Shown here one piece after another: positions 1-6,164 of a DNA stretch of 16,724 nucleotides; the first letter of the stretch is position 1, and each line of letters starts with the position of its first letter. The position numbers and the translations under genes were made by a program. The notes beneath the pieces are model-generated. The model saw nothing but the letters and a program-made list of their open reading frames with translations, had not been told where the DNA came from and ran no database searches. Where the stretch lies: contig JBBQVP010000087.1 of the NCBI GenBank assembly GCA_038211455.1, positions 1 to 16,724 on the forward strand, given 5' to 3'. This stretch comes from SZAS-79 sp038211455. GTDB lineage: Bacteria; Pseudomonadota; Gammaproteobacteria; Burkholderiales; SG8-39.

Positions 1-1059
1 ACCAAGGCCGCCGATACGTACGGGCGCAACCTGCGCATCAAGACGCTCTCCGTGGTTGGTGGCATGCCCTACCCGCTGCAGAACCGCATGCTGAAGAACG
101 GCATCGACATCCTGGTGGCGACGCCGGGCCGGCTGCTCGACCAGATGAATTCCGGGCGCATCGACCTCTCCCGCCTGCAACTGCTGGTGCTCGATGAGGC
201 CGACCGCATGCTCGACATGGGCTTCAAGGACGAGCTGGAAGCCATCGTCGCCAAGGTCCCCAAGGCCCGCCAGACGCTGTTCTTCTCGGCCACGCTCGAG
301 CCCGGCATCGTCCGGCTCGCGGGCGCGATGCTTAAAGATCCGCTGCGCATCGCGGTCGACACCGCGCAGACCCGCCACGAGAACATCTCCCAGCGCCTGC
401 ACTTTGCCGACGACATGGGCCACAAGAACCGCATGCTGGAAACCATCCTCAACGACGCCGAGATGCACCAGGCGATCGTTTTCACCTCGACCAAGCGCGC
501 CGCCGACCAGCTCGCGCAGGAACTGCACAAGCAGGGCCACTCGGCTGCGGCGATGCACGGCGACATGAACCAGGGCGCGCGCAACCGCACGCTGCAGGCG
601 CTGCGCCGCGGCGGCCTGAAAGTGCTGGTGGCCACCGACGTGGCCGCGCGCGGCATCGACGTGCAGGGCATCTCGCACGTGATCAACTACGACCTGCCCT
701 CGCAGGCCGAGGACTACGTGCACCGCATCGGCCGCACCGGCCGCGCCGGGAAGAACGGCACCGCGATCAGCTTCGCCAACGTGCGCGACCACCACATGGT
801 GCGCAGCATCGAGCGCTTCACGACCCAGAAGATCGAGGTCGCGGTGATCCTTGGGCTGGAACCCAAGATGCGTGCGTTCTCCAAACCCGCGCCGCGCAAC
901 ACGCGTCCCGGCGGCGGCAAGAGCTACGGCAAGCCGCGCAGCGGCCCCGGCGGCGCGCCTGGTGGCGCCCCCGGCCGCCGCGAAGGCTTCGGCGGTTACG
1001 CCAAGCGCAATGCACGACCGACGGGCCGCTCCCCGGCACGCACCAGCCCCTACAAGTAA
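1..1059 (+). CDS. rhlE: RhlE-type DEAD-box ATP-dependent RNA helicase, 5'-truncated by window edge
   Basis: This is an ATP-dependent RNA helicase that remodels RNA in the cytoplasm; RhlE relatives act in ribosome maturation and RNA decay. The frame is open from base 1, so the N-terminal Q motif and Walker A lie outside the window. Counting from base 1, the visible motifs are TPGR (residues 41-44), DEAD-box motif II as DEAD (65-68), SAT (96-98), then IVFTSTK, TDVAARGID and HRIGRTGR in the second RecA domain. The tail after about residue 295 is rich in Gly, Arg and Pro, as in RhlE-type proteins, and probably contacts RNA. The subgroup assignment rests on the tail and overall resemblance. The gene converges on the downstream esterase gene, with only 13 nt between the stop codons. 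Confidence 0.93.
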   Translation, partial: TKAADTYGRNLRIKTLSVVGGMPYPLQNRMLKNGIDILVATPGRLLDQMNSGRIDLSRLQLLVLDEADRMLDMGFKDELEAIVAKVPKARQTLFFSATLEPGIVRLAGAMLKDPLRIAVDTAQTRHENISQRLHFADDMGHKNRMLETILNDAEMHQAIVFTSTKRAADQLAQELHKQGHSAAAMHGDMNQGARNRTLQALRRGGLKVLVATDVAARGIDVQGISHVINYDLPSQAEDYVHRIGRTGRAGKNGTAISFANVRDHHMVRSIERFTTQKIEVAVILGLEPKMRAFSKPAPRNTRPGGGKSYGKPRSGPGGAPGGAPGRREGFGGYAKRNARPTGRSPARTSPYK

Positions 1060-1061
1060 TC

Positions 1062-1086
1062 CTGGCCGCGGCTCAGGCCGCGGCAG
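1062..1086. terminator. GC-rich hairpin between convergent genes
   Basis: CTG(g)CCGCGG at 1062-1071 pairs with CCGCGGCAG at 1078-1086 around a six-base loop. The hairpin lies between the helicase stop and the end of the convergent esterase gene, overlapping the latter's last codons. There is no T-tract on either side, so intrinsic termination is only possible. Confidence 0.3.
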
Positions 1087-1987
1087 TCCGCCTGGCGGCG
1101 AACTGGGCGACCTTGCCCAGCGCCGGCTTGGACTCGGGCAGCCGCACCATGATCGGCCAGATGTGCGGCAGTCCTGGGGCGAGGTGCAATTCGCTCTCCA
1201 CGCCCTGCGCCTGCGCCGCCTCGTGCAGTCGCGTCGCATCCGAACACAGGATCTCGTGCTCGCTCGCCCAGAGCATCAGCGGCGGCAAGCCGCGCAGGTC
1301 GGCGAACAGCGGCGAGGCCAGCGGATCTTTGGGCGAGTGCTCGCCCAGGTAGGCTGAAACCACCGCGGGGAATTGCTCCGGTCGGAACATCACGTCGCGA
1401 GAAGCCATCGTGCGCATCGATTCGCCGGACAGCGTCATGTCGGTCCACGGCGAGAACAGAACCATCCCCGCCGGCATCGGCAGTCCGCGGGTGCGCGCCT
1501 CCAGCAGGCACGCGAGCGCCAAGCCCCCGCCCGCCGAGTCTCCGGCAACCACCAGCTTGCCCGGTGGGATCCCGGATTCCAGCAGCCATGCGTAGGCCGC
1601 CACCGCATCGTGAATCCCGGCCGGGAACGGATGTTCGGGCGCGAGCCGATACTCCACCGAGAACACCTGCGCCTGCAAACGGCGAGCGAGCTGCGCGCAG
1701 GCCGGACGATGCGTCTCCACGCTGCACGAGAAATAGCCGCCGCCGTGCAGGTAGAGCAGCGTGCGCTCGTGCTTCTCCGGGCGCAGCCATTCCCCCGCGG
1801 GGAGGCCTTTTTCAGGAACCGATTCCACCGGTGTGCGCGTGATGCCGGGCAACAGCGGCAGGTTCTTCGGCGAGAGCTGCTCGAGCTTCGCGCGCGCGTG
1901 CGCCACGTCGAAGGCCTCGCCGCGGCGCGGCTTCACCTTCCAGCGCAGGATGAAGTTGGCGGTGCGTGCGGCGAAGCTCAGGGGCAT
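1073..1987 (-). CDS. Alpha/beta hydrolase, hormone-sensitive-lipase (family IV) esterase
   Basis: This is a predicted carboxylesterase acting on short- or medium-chain esters; no signal peptide is evident, so it is probably cytoplasmic. From the ATG at 1987 it has 304 residues, normal for the family. The oxyanion-hole motif HGGGY is at 81-85 and the nucleophile elbow GDSAGG at 149-154 (Ser151). The catalytic His is probably His275 (PGLPHIW). The acid lies in the ASEHEILCSD stretch (241-250), with Glu or Asp possible. A TTG 33 nt further upstream would add 11 residues, but the ATG followed by PLSFAARTANF is the more natural start; no strong ribosome-binding site supports either. It is convergent with the helicase and is the last gene before the base composition changes into the accessory island. 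Confidence 0.9.
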   Translation of the reverse strand: MPLSFAARTANFILRWKVKPRRGEAFDVAHARAKLEQLSPKNLPLLPGITRTPVESVPEKGLPAGEWLRPEKHERTLLYLHGGGYFSCSVETHRPACAQLARRLQAQVFSVEYRLAPEHPFPAGIHDAVAAYAWLLESGIPPGKLVVAGDSAGGGLALACLLEARTRGLPMPAGMVLFSPWTDMTLSGESMRTMASRDVMFRPEQFPAVVSAYLGEHSPKDPLASPLFADLRGLPPLMLWASEHEILCSDATRLHEAAQAQGVESELHLAPGLPHIWPIMVRLPESKPALGKVAQFAARRTAAA

Positions 1988-2370
1988 GGGGATTCCAAGG
2001 GTAAGGCGAAAATCCAGCAACTCAGGGAGGGGCCAATCTTACTCACGTTCGGACGACACCCAGCGTCGCAGAATACTCGCCCCCATAGCGGCATGCGATG
2101 GATCGCAGCCGGTTCATGCATGGCGAATTCAACGTCCGACCGACCAGACAGTGTGTTCACCGCAGCAAAATCGGCGGAACATCCGCGACTATCTTCGTGC
2201 GCTAATACCATGTAATTTTCATACTTGATTGCCGGTAAGGCCATGATCTAAAAAAGAGATTGCAACATCAGTTACAAGTTTGCGGAATGCAAGGTCGTAT
2301 TCGAGCGAATAACACAAGGATTTCGGAGCAAAAACGGCCCAAGGCATTGAGCCAAATGAGGGATGGCAAA
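1988..2370. other. Intergenic boundary of the accessory island
   Basis: This 383-nt stretch separates the esterase start from the first island ORF. Composition becomes clearly AT-richer from about 2200. Open frames cross it on both strands (1978-2244 minus, and an extension of the 2371 gene back to 2260), but neither has a convincing ribosome-binding site or recognisable protein. I see no integrase, tRNA or clear attI site. A weak promoter-like pair lies at 2225-2252. Confidence 0.5.
2225..2252 (+). promoter_or_regulatory. Possible sigma70-type promoter for the first island gene
   Basis: TTGATT (2225-2230) and TCTAAA (2247-2252) are separated by 16 nt. Each matches 4 of 6 consensus bases. 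It is the only promoter-like pair I noticed upstream of the 2371 gene and may serve as an entry promoter for the short-ORF array. The evidence is weak. Confidence 0.22.
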
Positions 2371-3177
2371 ATGAGTTACACCTCTACGGAACGCGTTCCG
2401 TTTTTTCGGCAACCCACTTCGTTAGAGGTCATTGGAGCGAATATCGAAGTGACAAAGAAGGGAATCGAAAGAGCTTATTTGGAGCTGGCTCGTACTTGGT
2501 ACGCCGCTTTCCCGCAGGGGCCGCTTCTGGAAAGCGAGGCACCGGACTTCCTTGTATCAACGCCTGACGGTCAGTTCGGTTTTGAAGTCACGCAGTTGTT
2601 TCAGTCGCCATCAAATTCACCTTTTGCTCCGAGGCAAATCGAGTCGTTTCGCGATTGGGTTATCCGTCGCGCGGAGGAGATCTATTCGCTGTCTGGCAAT
2701 CCCCCGGTTGACGTACATGCCTATTTCTCCGTCCGTCCAGCGGAGAAACAACGGAAAGAGCAGCTTGCTCAGGCATTCTCGGAGTTCGTTCGCGCGAACT
2801 ACCCTGAGAACGGGAAGGTGTTGAATTTTAGCGAGAGCGAACCTAGGTCTACCTTACCTTCCGGTTTTGGGGCTCTGAGCATCGCGCAGCCTCTAGTTAG
2901 TGGCTCTCGTCGATGGTTTGCAGGCGGTGCGGGGGAGACGAAACTGCTGACTTGCAATCTTCTTACCGAAGTGATTTCAGCCAAGAATTCATTGGTCGCA
3001 GGCTACCGAGTTCGCGCGACCAAAGTGTGGTTACTCATTGCGGTAGACATCTTTCCGTTCTCAGCGAGCTTTTCTGTTCCAACCGAGGTTAATTCTTGGC
3101 GCTTCGACCACAAGTTCGACCAAGTGCTATTACTATCTCGCCAAGAATCCAAGGTGTGGGCTCTTTCATCAGCATGA
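2371..3177 (+). CDS. Hypothetical protein, possibly PD-(D/E)XK-nuclease-like
   Basis: I do not recognise this protein with certainty. From ATG 2371 it has 268 residues; this start has a GAGGG at 2358-2362 with good spacing, whereas the frame's first ATG at 2260 has none. It is soluble, with no signal peptide or membrane helix. An EAPDF (56-60) is followed by GFEVT (70-74). This acid...PD...E-x-(K/T) order is seen in degenerate PD-(D/E)XK-like families, but the catalytic Lys position is Thr here. The C-terminal half has hydrophobic strands (VWLLIAVD and FDQVLLLS). Codon use is AT-richer than in the flanks. It is followed 7 nt later by an attC-like hairpin, so it would be the first cassette of the array. 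A nuclease role is inference only. Confidence 0.6.
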   Translation: MSYTSTERVPFFRQPTSLEVIGANIEVTKKGIERAYLELARTWYAAFPQGPLLESEAPDFLVSTPDGQFGFEVTQLFQSPSNSPFAPRQIESFRDWVIRRAEEIYSLSGNPPVDVHAYFSVRPAEKQRKEQLAQAFSEFVRANYPENGKVLNFSESEPRSTLPSGFGALSIAQPLVSGSRRWFAGGAGETKLLTCNLLTEVISAKNSLVAGYRVRATKVWLLIAVDIFPFSASFSVPTEVNSWRFDHKFDQVLLLSRQESKVWALSSA

Positions 3178-3184
3178 ATATGAC

Positions 3185-3251
3185 CCCTAACAACCCGTTC
3201 GAGAACGGACGCGGCATGAAGCCCCCTCGCCGCTCAACGCGAAGGCTAGGT
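3185..3251 (+). other. attC: attC-like integron recombination site 1
   Basis: The R''-like box is CCCTAAC (3185-3191) and the R'-like box is GCTAGGT (3245-3251), one base off the GTTRRRY consensus. Between them CGTT(c)GA pairs with TCAACG and GCGGC pairs with GCCGC. Unpaired bases remain on one arm, as expected for a folded attC bottom strand. It begins 8 nt after the stop of the preceding ORF. The core boxes are slightly decayed. Confidence 0.55.
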
Positions 3252-3274
3252 TTCACGGAACCATCGAGCCGCCC

Positions 3275-3724
3275 ATGAATAGCGCCCTTGAGTCACTCTT
3301 GAGTCGCGGAGACTACATGTTCCGCGTCGAGCATTTCACCGCTGAGATTTCCTCCTGCCAAGGTAGCGACGGATATCAACCACGCACCGATATCTACCTT
3401 GAATGTGAGCGCGTATCGGGTGACTGGCCGGCGAAATTCTGGCCATGTGAGTGTCGAATAGTTGGCGCGAAAATGTCAGTTTTCGACAAGACCGACGACG
3501 GTCAGCTCGTCCTTGGGATGGTTCGTCTTGATTCGGAAAAAAAGGCCGGGCTGGGTTTGATTGCTGATGCGGAAGTGGTCCCGGTCCTTCTGGGCGCGCT
3601 GAATCAAAATCTTCGGCAGGTCTTTCTAAAGGTTGAAACGACCAAAAAGGTTCAGGATTGGAACGGCGAAGGGTGGGTCCCTGTCGTCTCGTTTTCTCTA
3701 GTACTTGGGCGCCGTGTGTCTTGA
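3275..3724 (+). CDS. Hypothetical cassette protein, 149 aa
   Basis: I do not recognise a family. The product is a 149-residue soluble protein without signal peptide or membrane segments, rich in alternating hydrophobic residues suggesting beta structure, and ending VSFSLVLGRRVS. ATG 3275 has a poor ribosome-binding site. ATG 3317 (MFRVEHFTAEIS) has GGAG about 6 nt upstream and may be the true start, giving 135 residues. It lies between attC-like sites 1 and 2, in the same orientation as the other island ORFs, with little room for its own promoter. This is typical of an integron cassette gene. Confidence 0.6.
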   Translation: MNSALESLLSRGDYMFRVEHFTAEISSCQGSDGYQPRTDIYLECERVSGDWPAKFWPCECRIVGAKMSVFDKTDDGQLVLGMVRLDSEKKAGLGLIADAEVVPVLLGALNQNLRQVFLKVETTKKVQDWNGEGWVPVVSFSLVLGRRVS

Positions 3725-3735
3725 GGGCATGTGAA

Positions 3736-3818
3736 ACCTAACCGCCCAATCAACACGGACGCGCGCGCCGTGCTTTGCGAAAGTTGGCGGGCGCGCGCCG
3801 GTTACTGGGAACTTCGGG
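3736..3818 (+). other. attC: attC-like integron recombination site 2
   Basis: ACCTAAC (3736-3742) matches the R'' consensus RYYYAAC. CCCAatcAAC (3745-3754) pairs with GTTacTGGG (3801-3809), leaving unpaired bases. An inner arm of nine bases, GCGCGCGCC against GGCGCGCGC, closes the hairpin. The R' box would be near 3812-3818 but is badly degenerate, so this site may be inactive. Confidence 0.5.
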
Positions 3819-3824
3819 ACGCAG

Positions 3825-4430
3825 ATGCAAGTCCCTGATGAGCACGCAGCGTTGCGCGATCTCATCCAGTGGATTGACGACCACACAGCAGGTTTGCGCT
3901 TGCCCAACGACGAACGCGCTCAGCTGGCCATCGGATGCTTCGATGTCGCACTTGAGCATCAGGCGTCGATTACTCTGCTCCATTCGTCTGAACTCTACGG
4001 CTCAATGCTTGCACTTGTTCGTGTCCTGTCAGAAGCGGTGGTACGTGGCCTCTGGCTGCATGCTTGTGCAACGGACGAGGAACTCAAGAAATTCAGGCGC
4101 GGCAAGCTGGACAAAACGTTTGCGACGCTTGTGCGGGAGTATGAAGATAAAATTGGAACTCCCAGCGGCGTCCTGTCAGGCTACAAGCTGTCTGCGTGGG
4201 CCCAGTTGAACGACTTCACGCACACAGGATTTCTCCAAGGCAGTCGCCGACACAAGCCGGGGCGCGTCGAAGCAAGTTATCCCGATCAAGACTTGAAGAA
4301 CGCGCTCGGCGCTGCTGGAGCATTGGGCCTCATCGTTGCGGGTCAGCTCATTGCACTGGCTGGGAGAGATGAGCTGCTCCCACTTTTCATGGATAAGATG
4401 TCTGCGTATGCCAAACCGACTGCGGCCTAA
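3825..4430 (+). CDS. DUF6988-like hypothetical protein, 201 aa
   Basis: The biochemical role is unknown. The protein is predicted to be all-helical. Its landmarks are ALVRVLSEAVVRGLWLHACA (63-82) and W..LNDFTHTGFLQGSRR (125-142), a layout I associate from memory with the DUF6988 family. A late hydrophobic helix (162-180, ALGLIVAGQLIAL) could be buried or membrane-associated. The start lies only about 7 nt after attC-like site 2, and the TAA stop is supplied by the R'' box of attC-like site 3 (GCCTAAT). The gene therefore fills its cassette almost exactly. No signal peptide is seen. The family name is tentative. Confidence 0.68.
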   Translation: MQVPDEHAALRDLIQWIDDHTAGLRLPNDERAQLAIGCFDVALEHQASITLLHSSELYGSMLALVRVLSEAVVRGLWLHACATDEELKKFRRGKLDKTFATLVREYEDKIGTPSGVLSGYKLSAWAQLNDFTHTGFLQGSRRHKPGRVEASYPDQDLKNALGAAGALGLIVAGQLIALAGRDELLPLFMDKMSAYAKPTAA

Positions 4431-4490
4431 TCCTTCGCTCCAGAAGCGGACTGGCCGGAAGCGGCCAGCCGCGGAGTTCACAGGTTAAGC
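4425..4490 (+). other. attC: attC-like integron recombination site 3 (clearest hairpin)
   Basis: R'' is GCCTAAT (4425-4431), overlapping the upstream stop codon. R' is GTTAAGC (4484-4490), a perfect match to GTTRRRY. The arm pairs CTCC(4438-4441)/GGAG(4473-4476), GCGG(4446-4449)/CCGC(4469-4472) and CTGGCCG(4451-4457)/CGGCCAG(4462-4468) around a GAAG loop. AGAA and a single A are extruded on one side only. Unpaired spacers lie between the R and L boxes. This is the expected architecture of a folded attC. Confidence 0.7.
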
Positions 4491-4515
4491 GGACAACCCA
4501 GCACCCAGAGCGACG

Positions 4516-4752
4516 ATGCCGACCGTTCTACAACGCGGACCATACCGCTTTTTCTTCTACGCCAGCGATAGGGATGAACCGTCCCACATTCACGTTGAAC
4601 GAGACGATAATGTCGCCAAGTTCTGGCTCGACCCGGTACGTCTGCAAAGCAGCGGCGGATTCTCAAGGGTGGAAATTGGCCAGATCCAAAGGCTGGTGAC
4701 CGAAAACCAGCCCACATTGTTGGAGGATTGGAATGAGTATTTCCGCGGTTGA
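4516..4752 (+). CDS. DUF4160 domain protein
   Basis: This 78-residue protein belongs to the DUF4160 family. Signatures are MPTVLQRGPYRFFFYASDRDEPSHIHV (1-27), with the conserved EPxHIHV core, and the C-terminal TENQPTLLEDWNEYF. Its function is not established; such genes are usually found beside DUF2442 genes and are often suspected to be toxin-antitoxin-like. Its end overlaps the DUF2442 start by 20 nt, implying coupled translation. It starts 26 nt after the R' box of attC-like site 3, so this pair forms one cassette. Confidence 0.85.
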   Translation: MPTVLQRGPYRFFFYASDRDEPSHIHVERDDNVAKFWLDPVRLQSSGGFSRVEIGQIQRLVTENQPTLLEDWNEYFRG

Positions 4753-5086
4753 AATTGAAATCCCCCACGCTCGATCGGTCAACGTCACGAGCGACACTCT
4801 GCACGTGGACTTGTCCGATGGCCGTACGATTTCGGTCCCGATCGGTTGGTATCCCAGGCTGGTGCACGCCACAGCCGAAGAGCGAAAGGGATGGCGGCTG
4901 ATTGCGCAAGGTCGGGGAATTCACTGGGAGTCCATTGACGAAGACATTAGCGTTGAAGGTCTTCTTGCCGGGAGACCCTCTGGAGAAAGCCAGTCGTCGT
5001 TCAAGCAATGGTTGGGCTTGCGTCAGCCGCGCCTAACTAAGCGTTCGACGCTGATGCGCAAAGGCGGTGCGCGCCGTCAACGTTGA
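4733..5086 (+). CDS. DUF2442 domain protein with attC-encoded tail
   Basis: This is a DUF2442 family protein of 117 residues. The family core is visible as VTSDTLHVDLSDGRTISVPIGWYPRL (18-43), then IHWESIDEDISVEGLLAG (63-80). It overlaps the DUF4160 gene by 20 nt and is probably its partner; the biochemical function is unknown. DUF2442 proteins normally end soon after the GESQSSFKQWL segment. Here no stop occurs and translation continues through the attC-like site, adding about 19 basic residues (from PRLTKRSTL to GARRQR). This tail is probably not functional sequence of the family. The DNA of the N-terminal part recurs as a relic at 5872-5946. Confidence 0.85.
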   Translation: MSISAVEIEIPHARSVNVTSDTLHVDLSDGRTISVPIGWYPRLVHATAEERKGWRLIAQGRGIHWESIDEDISVEGLLAGRPSGESQSSFKQWLGLRQPRLTKRSTLMRKGGARRQR

Positions 5087-5094
5087 CGTCAGAC
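5031..5094 (+). other. attC: attC-like integron recombination site 4
   Basis: R'' is GCCTAAC (5031-5037), a perfect consensus match. R' is GTCAGAC (5088-5094), one base off GTTRRRY. The arm pairs GTT(c)GACG with CGTCAAC and GCGC with GCGC, with one-sided extruded bases. The site lies inside the 3' end of the DUF2442 reading frame. Confidence 0.65.
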
Positions 5095-5175
5095 CGCTAT
5101 CGACACCGAGCGCGCAATCAGCTCCCAAGCGTAGGTGCCCGCCTGCGGTTGCACATTCCGTTTTGTTCTGATACC

Positions 5176-5274
5176 GATACACTAACTACCGTAAAACCGG
5201 CTCCCAGACTAGGGTTTAGAATTTTAATCTTTTCAATTCGTGCGTTAAAATGGACTCCGACCCCGATATTTGGG
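5176..5274 (+). repeat. Dispersed GACTCCGACCCC-type repeat, copy A
   Basis: This 99-nt unit is clearly related to the 100-nt segment at 8141-8240: both begin with GATACAC, share AACTACCGT and CGGCTC, then an AT-rich middle (TTTTAAT), and end in a GACTCC...GAT..T..GGG tail. Its last half also matches 6650-6700 closely. It lies between attC-like site 4 and the toxin gene, and its end touches the toxin's first codons. It encodes no protein that I can see. Confidence 0.75.
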
Positions 5275-5599
5275 TGAGGAGCATCGTAGGGTCGACAAGC
5301 AGCTCGCCGGTCCCGTCCCGAAGGAAATACTGAAACGCTACGAAAAGTGGAAGGACATCGCGCGCCTTTCCGGCCCGCCCGGGCTGCGGGCGATCAAGGG
5401 ATTCCACGACGAGGCTCTTTCGGGAGAGTGGAAGGGCCATCGATCCTCCCGGCTTGGGCTTCAATGGCGGGTGATCTACAGGGTCGTTGCCGGCGTGTTG
5501 CTGATCCAGGTGATTCAAGTCACGCCGCACGACTACCGGAGGCCATGGCATGAAAGCGTTTCGTCCCGCAAAGAAGCGAATCGAGGTCTCCGTCGGTGA
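5270..5599 (+). CDS. higB: RelE/HigB-like toxin of a type II toxin-antitoxin pair
   Basis: This is a predicted RelE-superfamily mRNA interferase, which would cut mRNA on ribosomes when free of antitoxin. The core EILKRYEKWKDIARLSGP, GFHDEALSGEWKGHRSSRLG and WRVIYRV...VTPHDYRR is typical and complete at the C-terminus. The start is doubtful. The only start in frame is a TTG at 5270, because a TAA lies at 5246, and it falls in the end of repeat copy A. Relatives that I recall begin with a Met-Trp just before the EHRRV segment; the -1 frame here reads Ile-Trp-Val, hinting at a small indel. It overlaps the antitoxin gene by 50 nt, in toxin-first (HigBA) order. Confidence 0.8.
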   Translation: MGEEHRRVDKQLAGPVPKEILKRYEKWKDIARLSGPPGLRAIKGFHDEALSGEWKGHRSSRLGLQWRVIYRVVAGVLLIQVIQVTPHDYRRPWHESVSSRKEANRGLRR

Positions 5600-5810
5600 G
5601 TCCGTGCGCATCCTGCGCGAACTCCAGGAACTCAGCCAAACCCAGCTCGCTGCGCTGACTGGAATCCCGCAGGCGACCCTGTCTGCCATCGAGAATGGCC
5701 GTGTGAATCTTGGGGTGGAACGCGCAAAAGTGCTTGCTAAAGCCCTCAAATGCCATCCGGCTGTGCTCGTCTTCCCTGGATGGGAGATCTCGCTTGAAAC
5801 CGCGGCATAG
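5550..5810 (+). CDS. higA: HigA/XRE-family antitoxin
   Basis: This 86-residue Cro/C1-type helix-turn-helix protein would bind and neutralise the toxin and repress the shared promoter. The HTH spans about residues 27-62 (LSQTQLAALTGIPQATLSAIENGRVNL). The start ATG lies within the toxin gene (50-nt overlap), which fits translational coupling. The C-terminal PAVLVFPGWEI is short, as in single-domain HigA proteins. The pair is followed 12 nt later by attC-like site 5. Toxin-antitoxin cassettes are a familiar stabilising element of large integron arrays. Confidence 0.88.
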   Translation: MKAFRPAKKRIEVSVGESVRILRELQELSQTQLAALTGIPQATLSAIENGRVNLGVERAKVLAKALKCHPAVLVFPGWEISLETAA

Positions 5811-5821
5811 CCGGCCGCTGC

Positions 5822-5870
5822 AGCCAACGCGCTGAAGCGCGCGGCTGCGCGCAACTTCAGCGGGTTAACT
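5822..5870 (+). other. attC: attC-like integron recombination site 5
   Basis: A strong hairpin pairs CGCTGAAG (5830-5837) with CTTCAGCG (5855-5862) and CGCGC (5838-5842) with GCGCG (5847-5851), leaving CAA extruded on one side. Flanking AGCCAAC (5822-5828) and GTTAACT (5864-5870) are near-consensus R''/R' boxes, each one base off. It sits directly after the antitoxin stop. Without the neighbouring sites it could be read as a terminator stem, but no T-tract follows. Confidence 0.5.
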
Positions 5871-5871
5871 C

Positions 5872-5946
5872 AAAATTCCCCATGCGCGATCGGTCAGAGT
5901 CACGCGCGACACTCTGCATGTCCACACTTCCCGATTTTCACGCTAG
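5872..5946 (+). pseudogene. Relic of a second DUF2442 gene (N-terminal fragment)
   Basis: Bases 5872-5925 align without gaps to 4757-4810 of the intact DUF2442 gene, with 44 of 54 identical by my count. They still read IPHARSVRVTRDTLHV in frame, after which similarity is lost and a TAG occurs at 5944-5946. No DUF4160 partner remains. The homology begins just after the R' box of attC-like site 5, so this looks like a decayed cassette. It is not expected to make a useful protein. Confidence 0.75.
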
Positions 5947-5981
5947 TCGATCCGATACCGCGAATCTGCATCAGGCGCTTC

Positions 5982-5999
5982 GTTAGGCGCCTTCGGCGC
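5982..5999 (+). other. Solitary attC R'-like box with adjacent UUCG hairpin
   Basis: GTTAGGC (5982-5988) is a perfect GTTRRRY core, but no matching R'' arm is obvious upstream. It may be the surviving 3' end of the attC of the DUF2442 relic cassette. It overlaps GCGCC-TTC-GGCGC (5987-5999), a hairpin with a C(UUCG)G loop. The next 165 nt hold only a 21-codon ORF (6020-6085) of no recognisable identity. Confidence 0.4.
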
Positions 6000-6164
6000 G
6001 CTTGTGCCACATTGGACGTATGATCAAAGTTCGGTCAACGACACGGGAAAACGAGTGGGAACGTGCGCTTAGGCGATTGCCATAACTTCCACGACTTTCG
6101 GGAGTGAAGCGGCCCGGTAATGAAGACGTATACCTCGCAAACACCCACGGTGCGTACGTAGCCA

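Noticed and set aside
1373..2215. 280-codon plus-strand frame opposite the esterase
   Set aside because: Antisense to the esterase and without recognisable features.
1978..2244. 88-codon minus-strand frame at the island boundary
   Set aside because: No ribosome-binding site or family resemblance; overlaps the esterase start in another frame.
2262..2290. GTTACAA considered as an attI or leading cassette junction
   Set aside because: It does not fit GTTRRRY and has no partner structure or integrase nearby.
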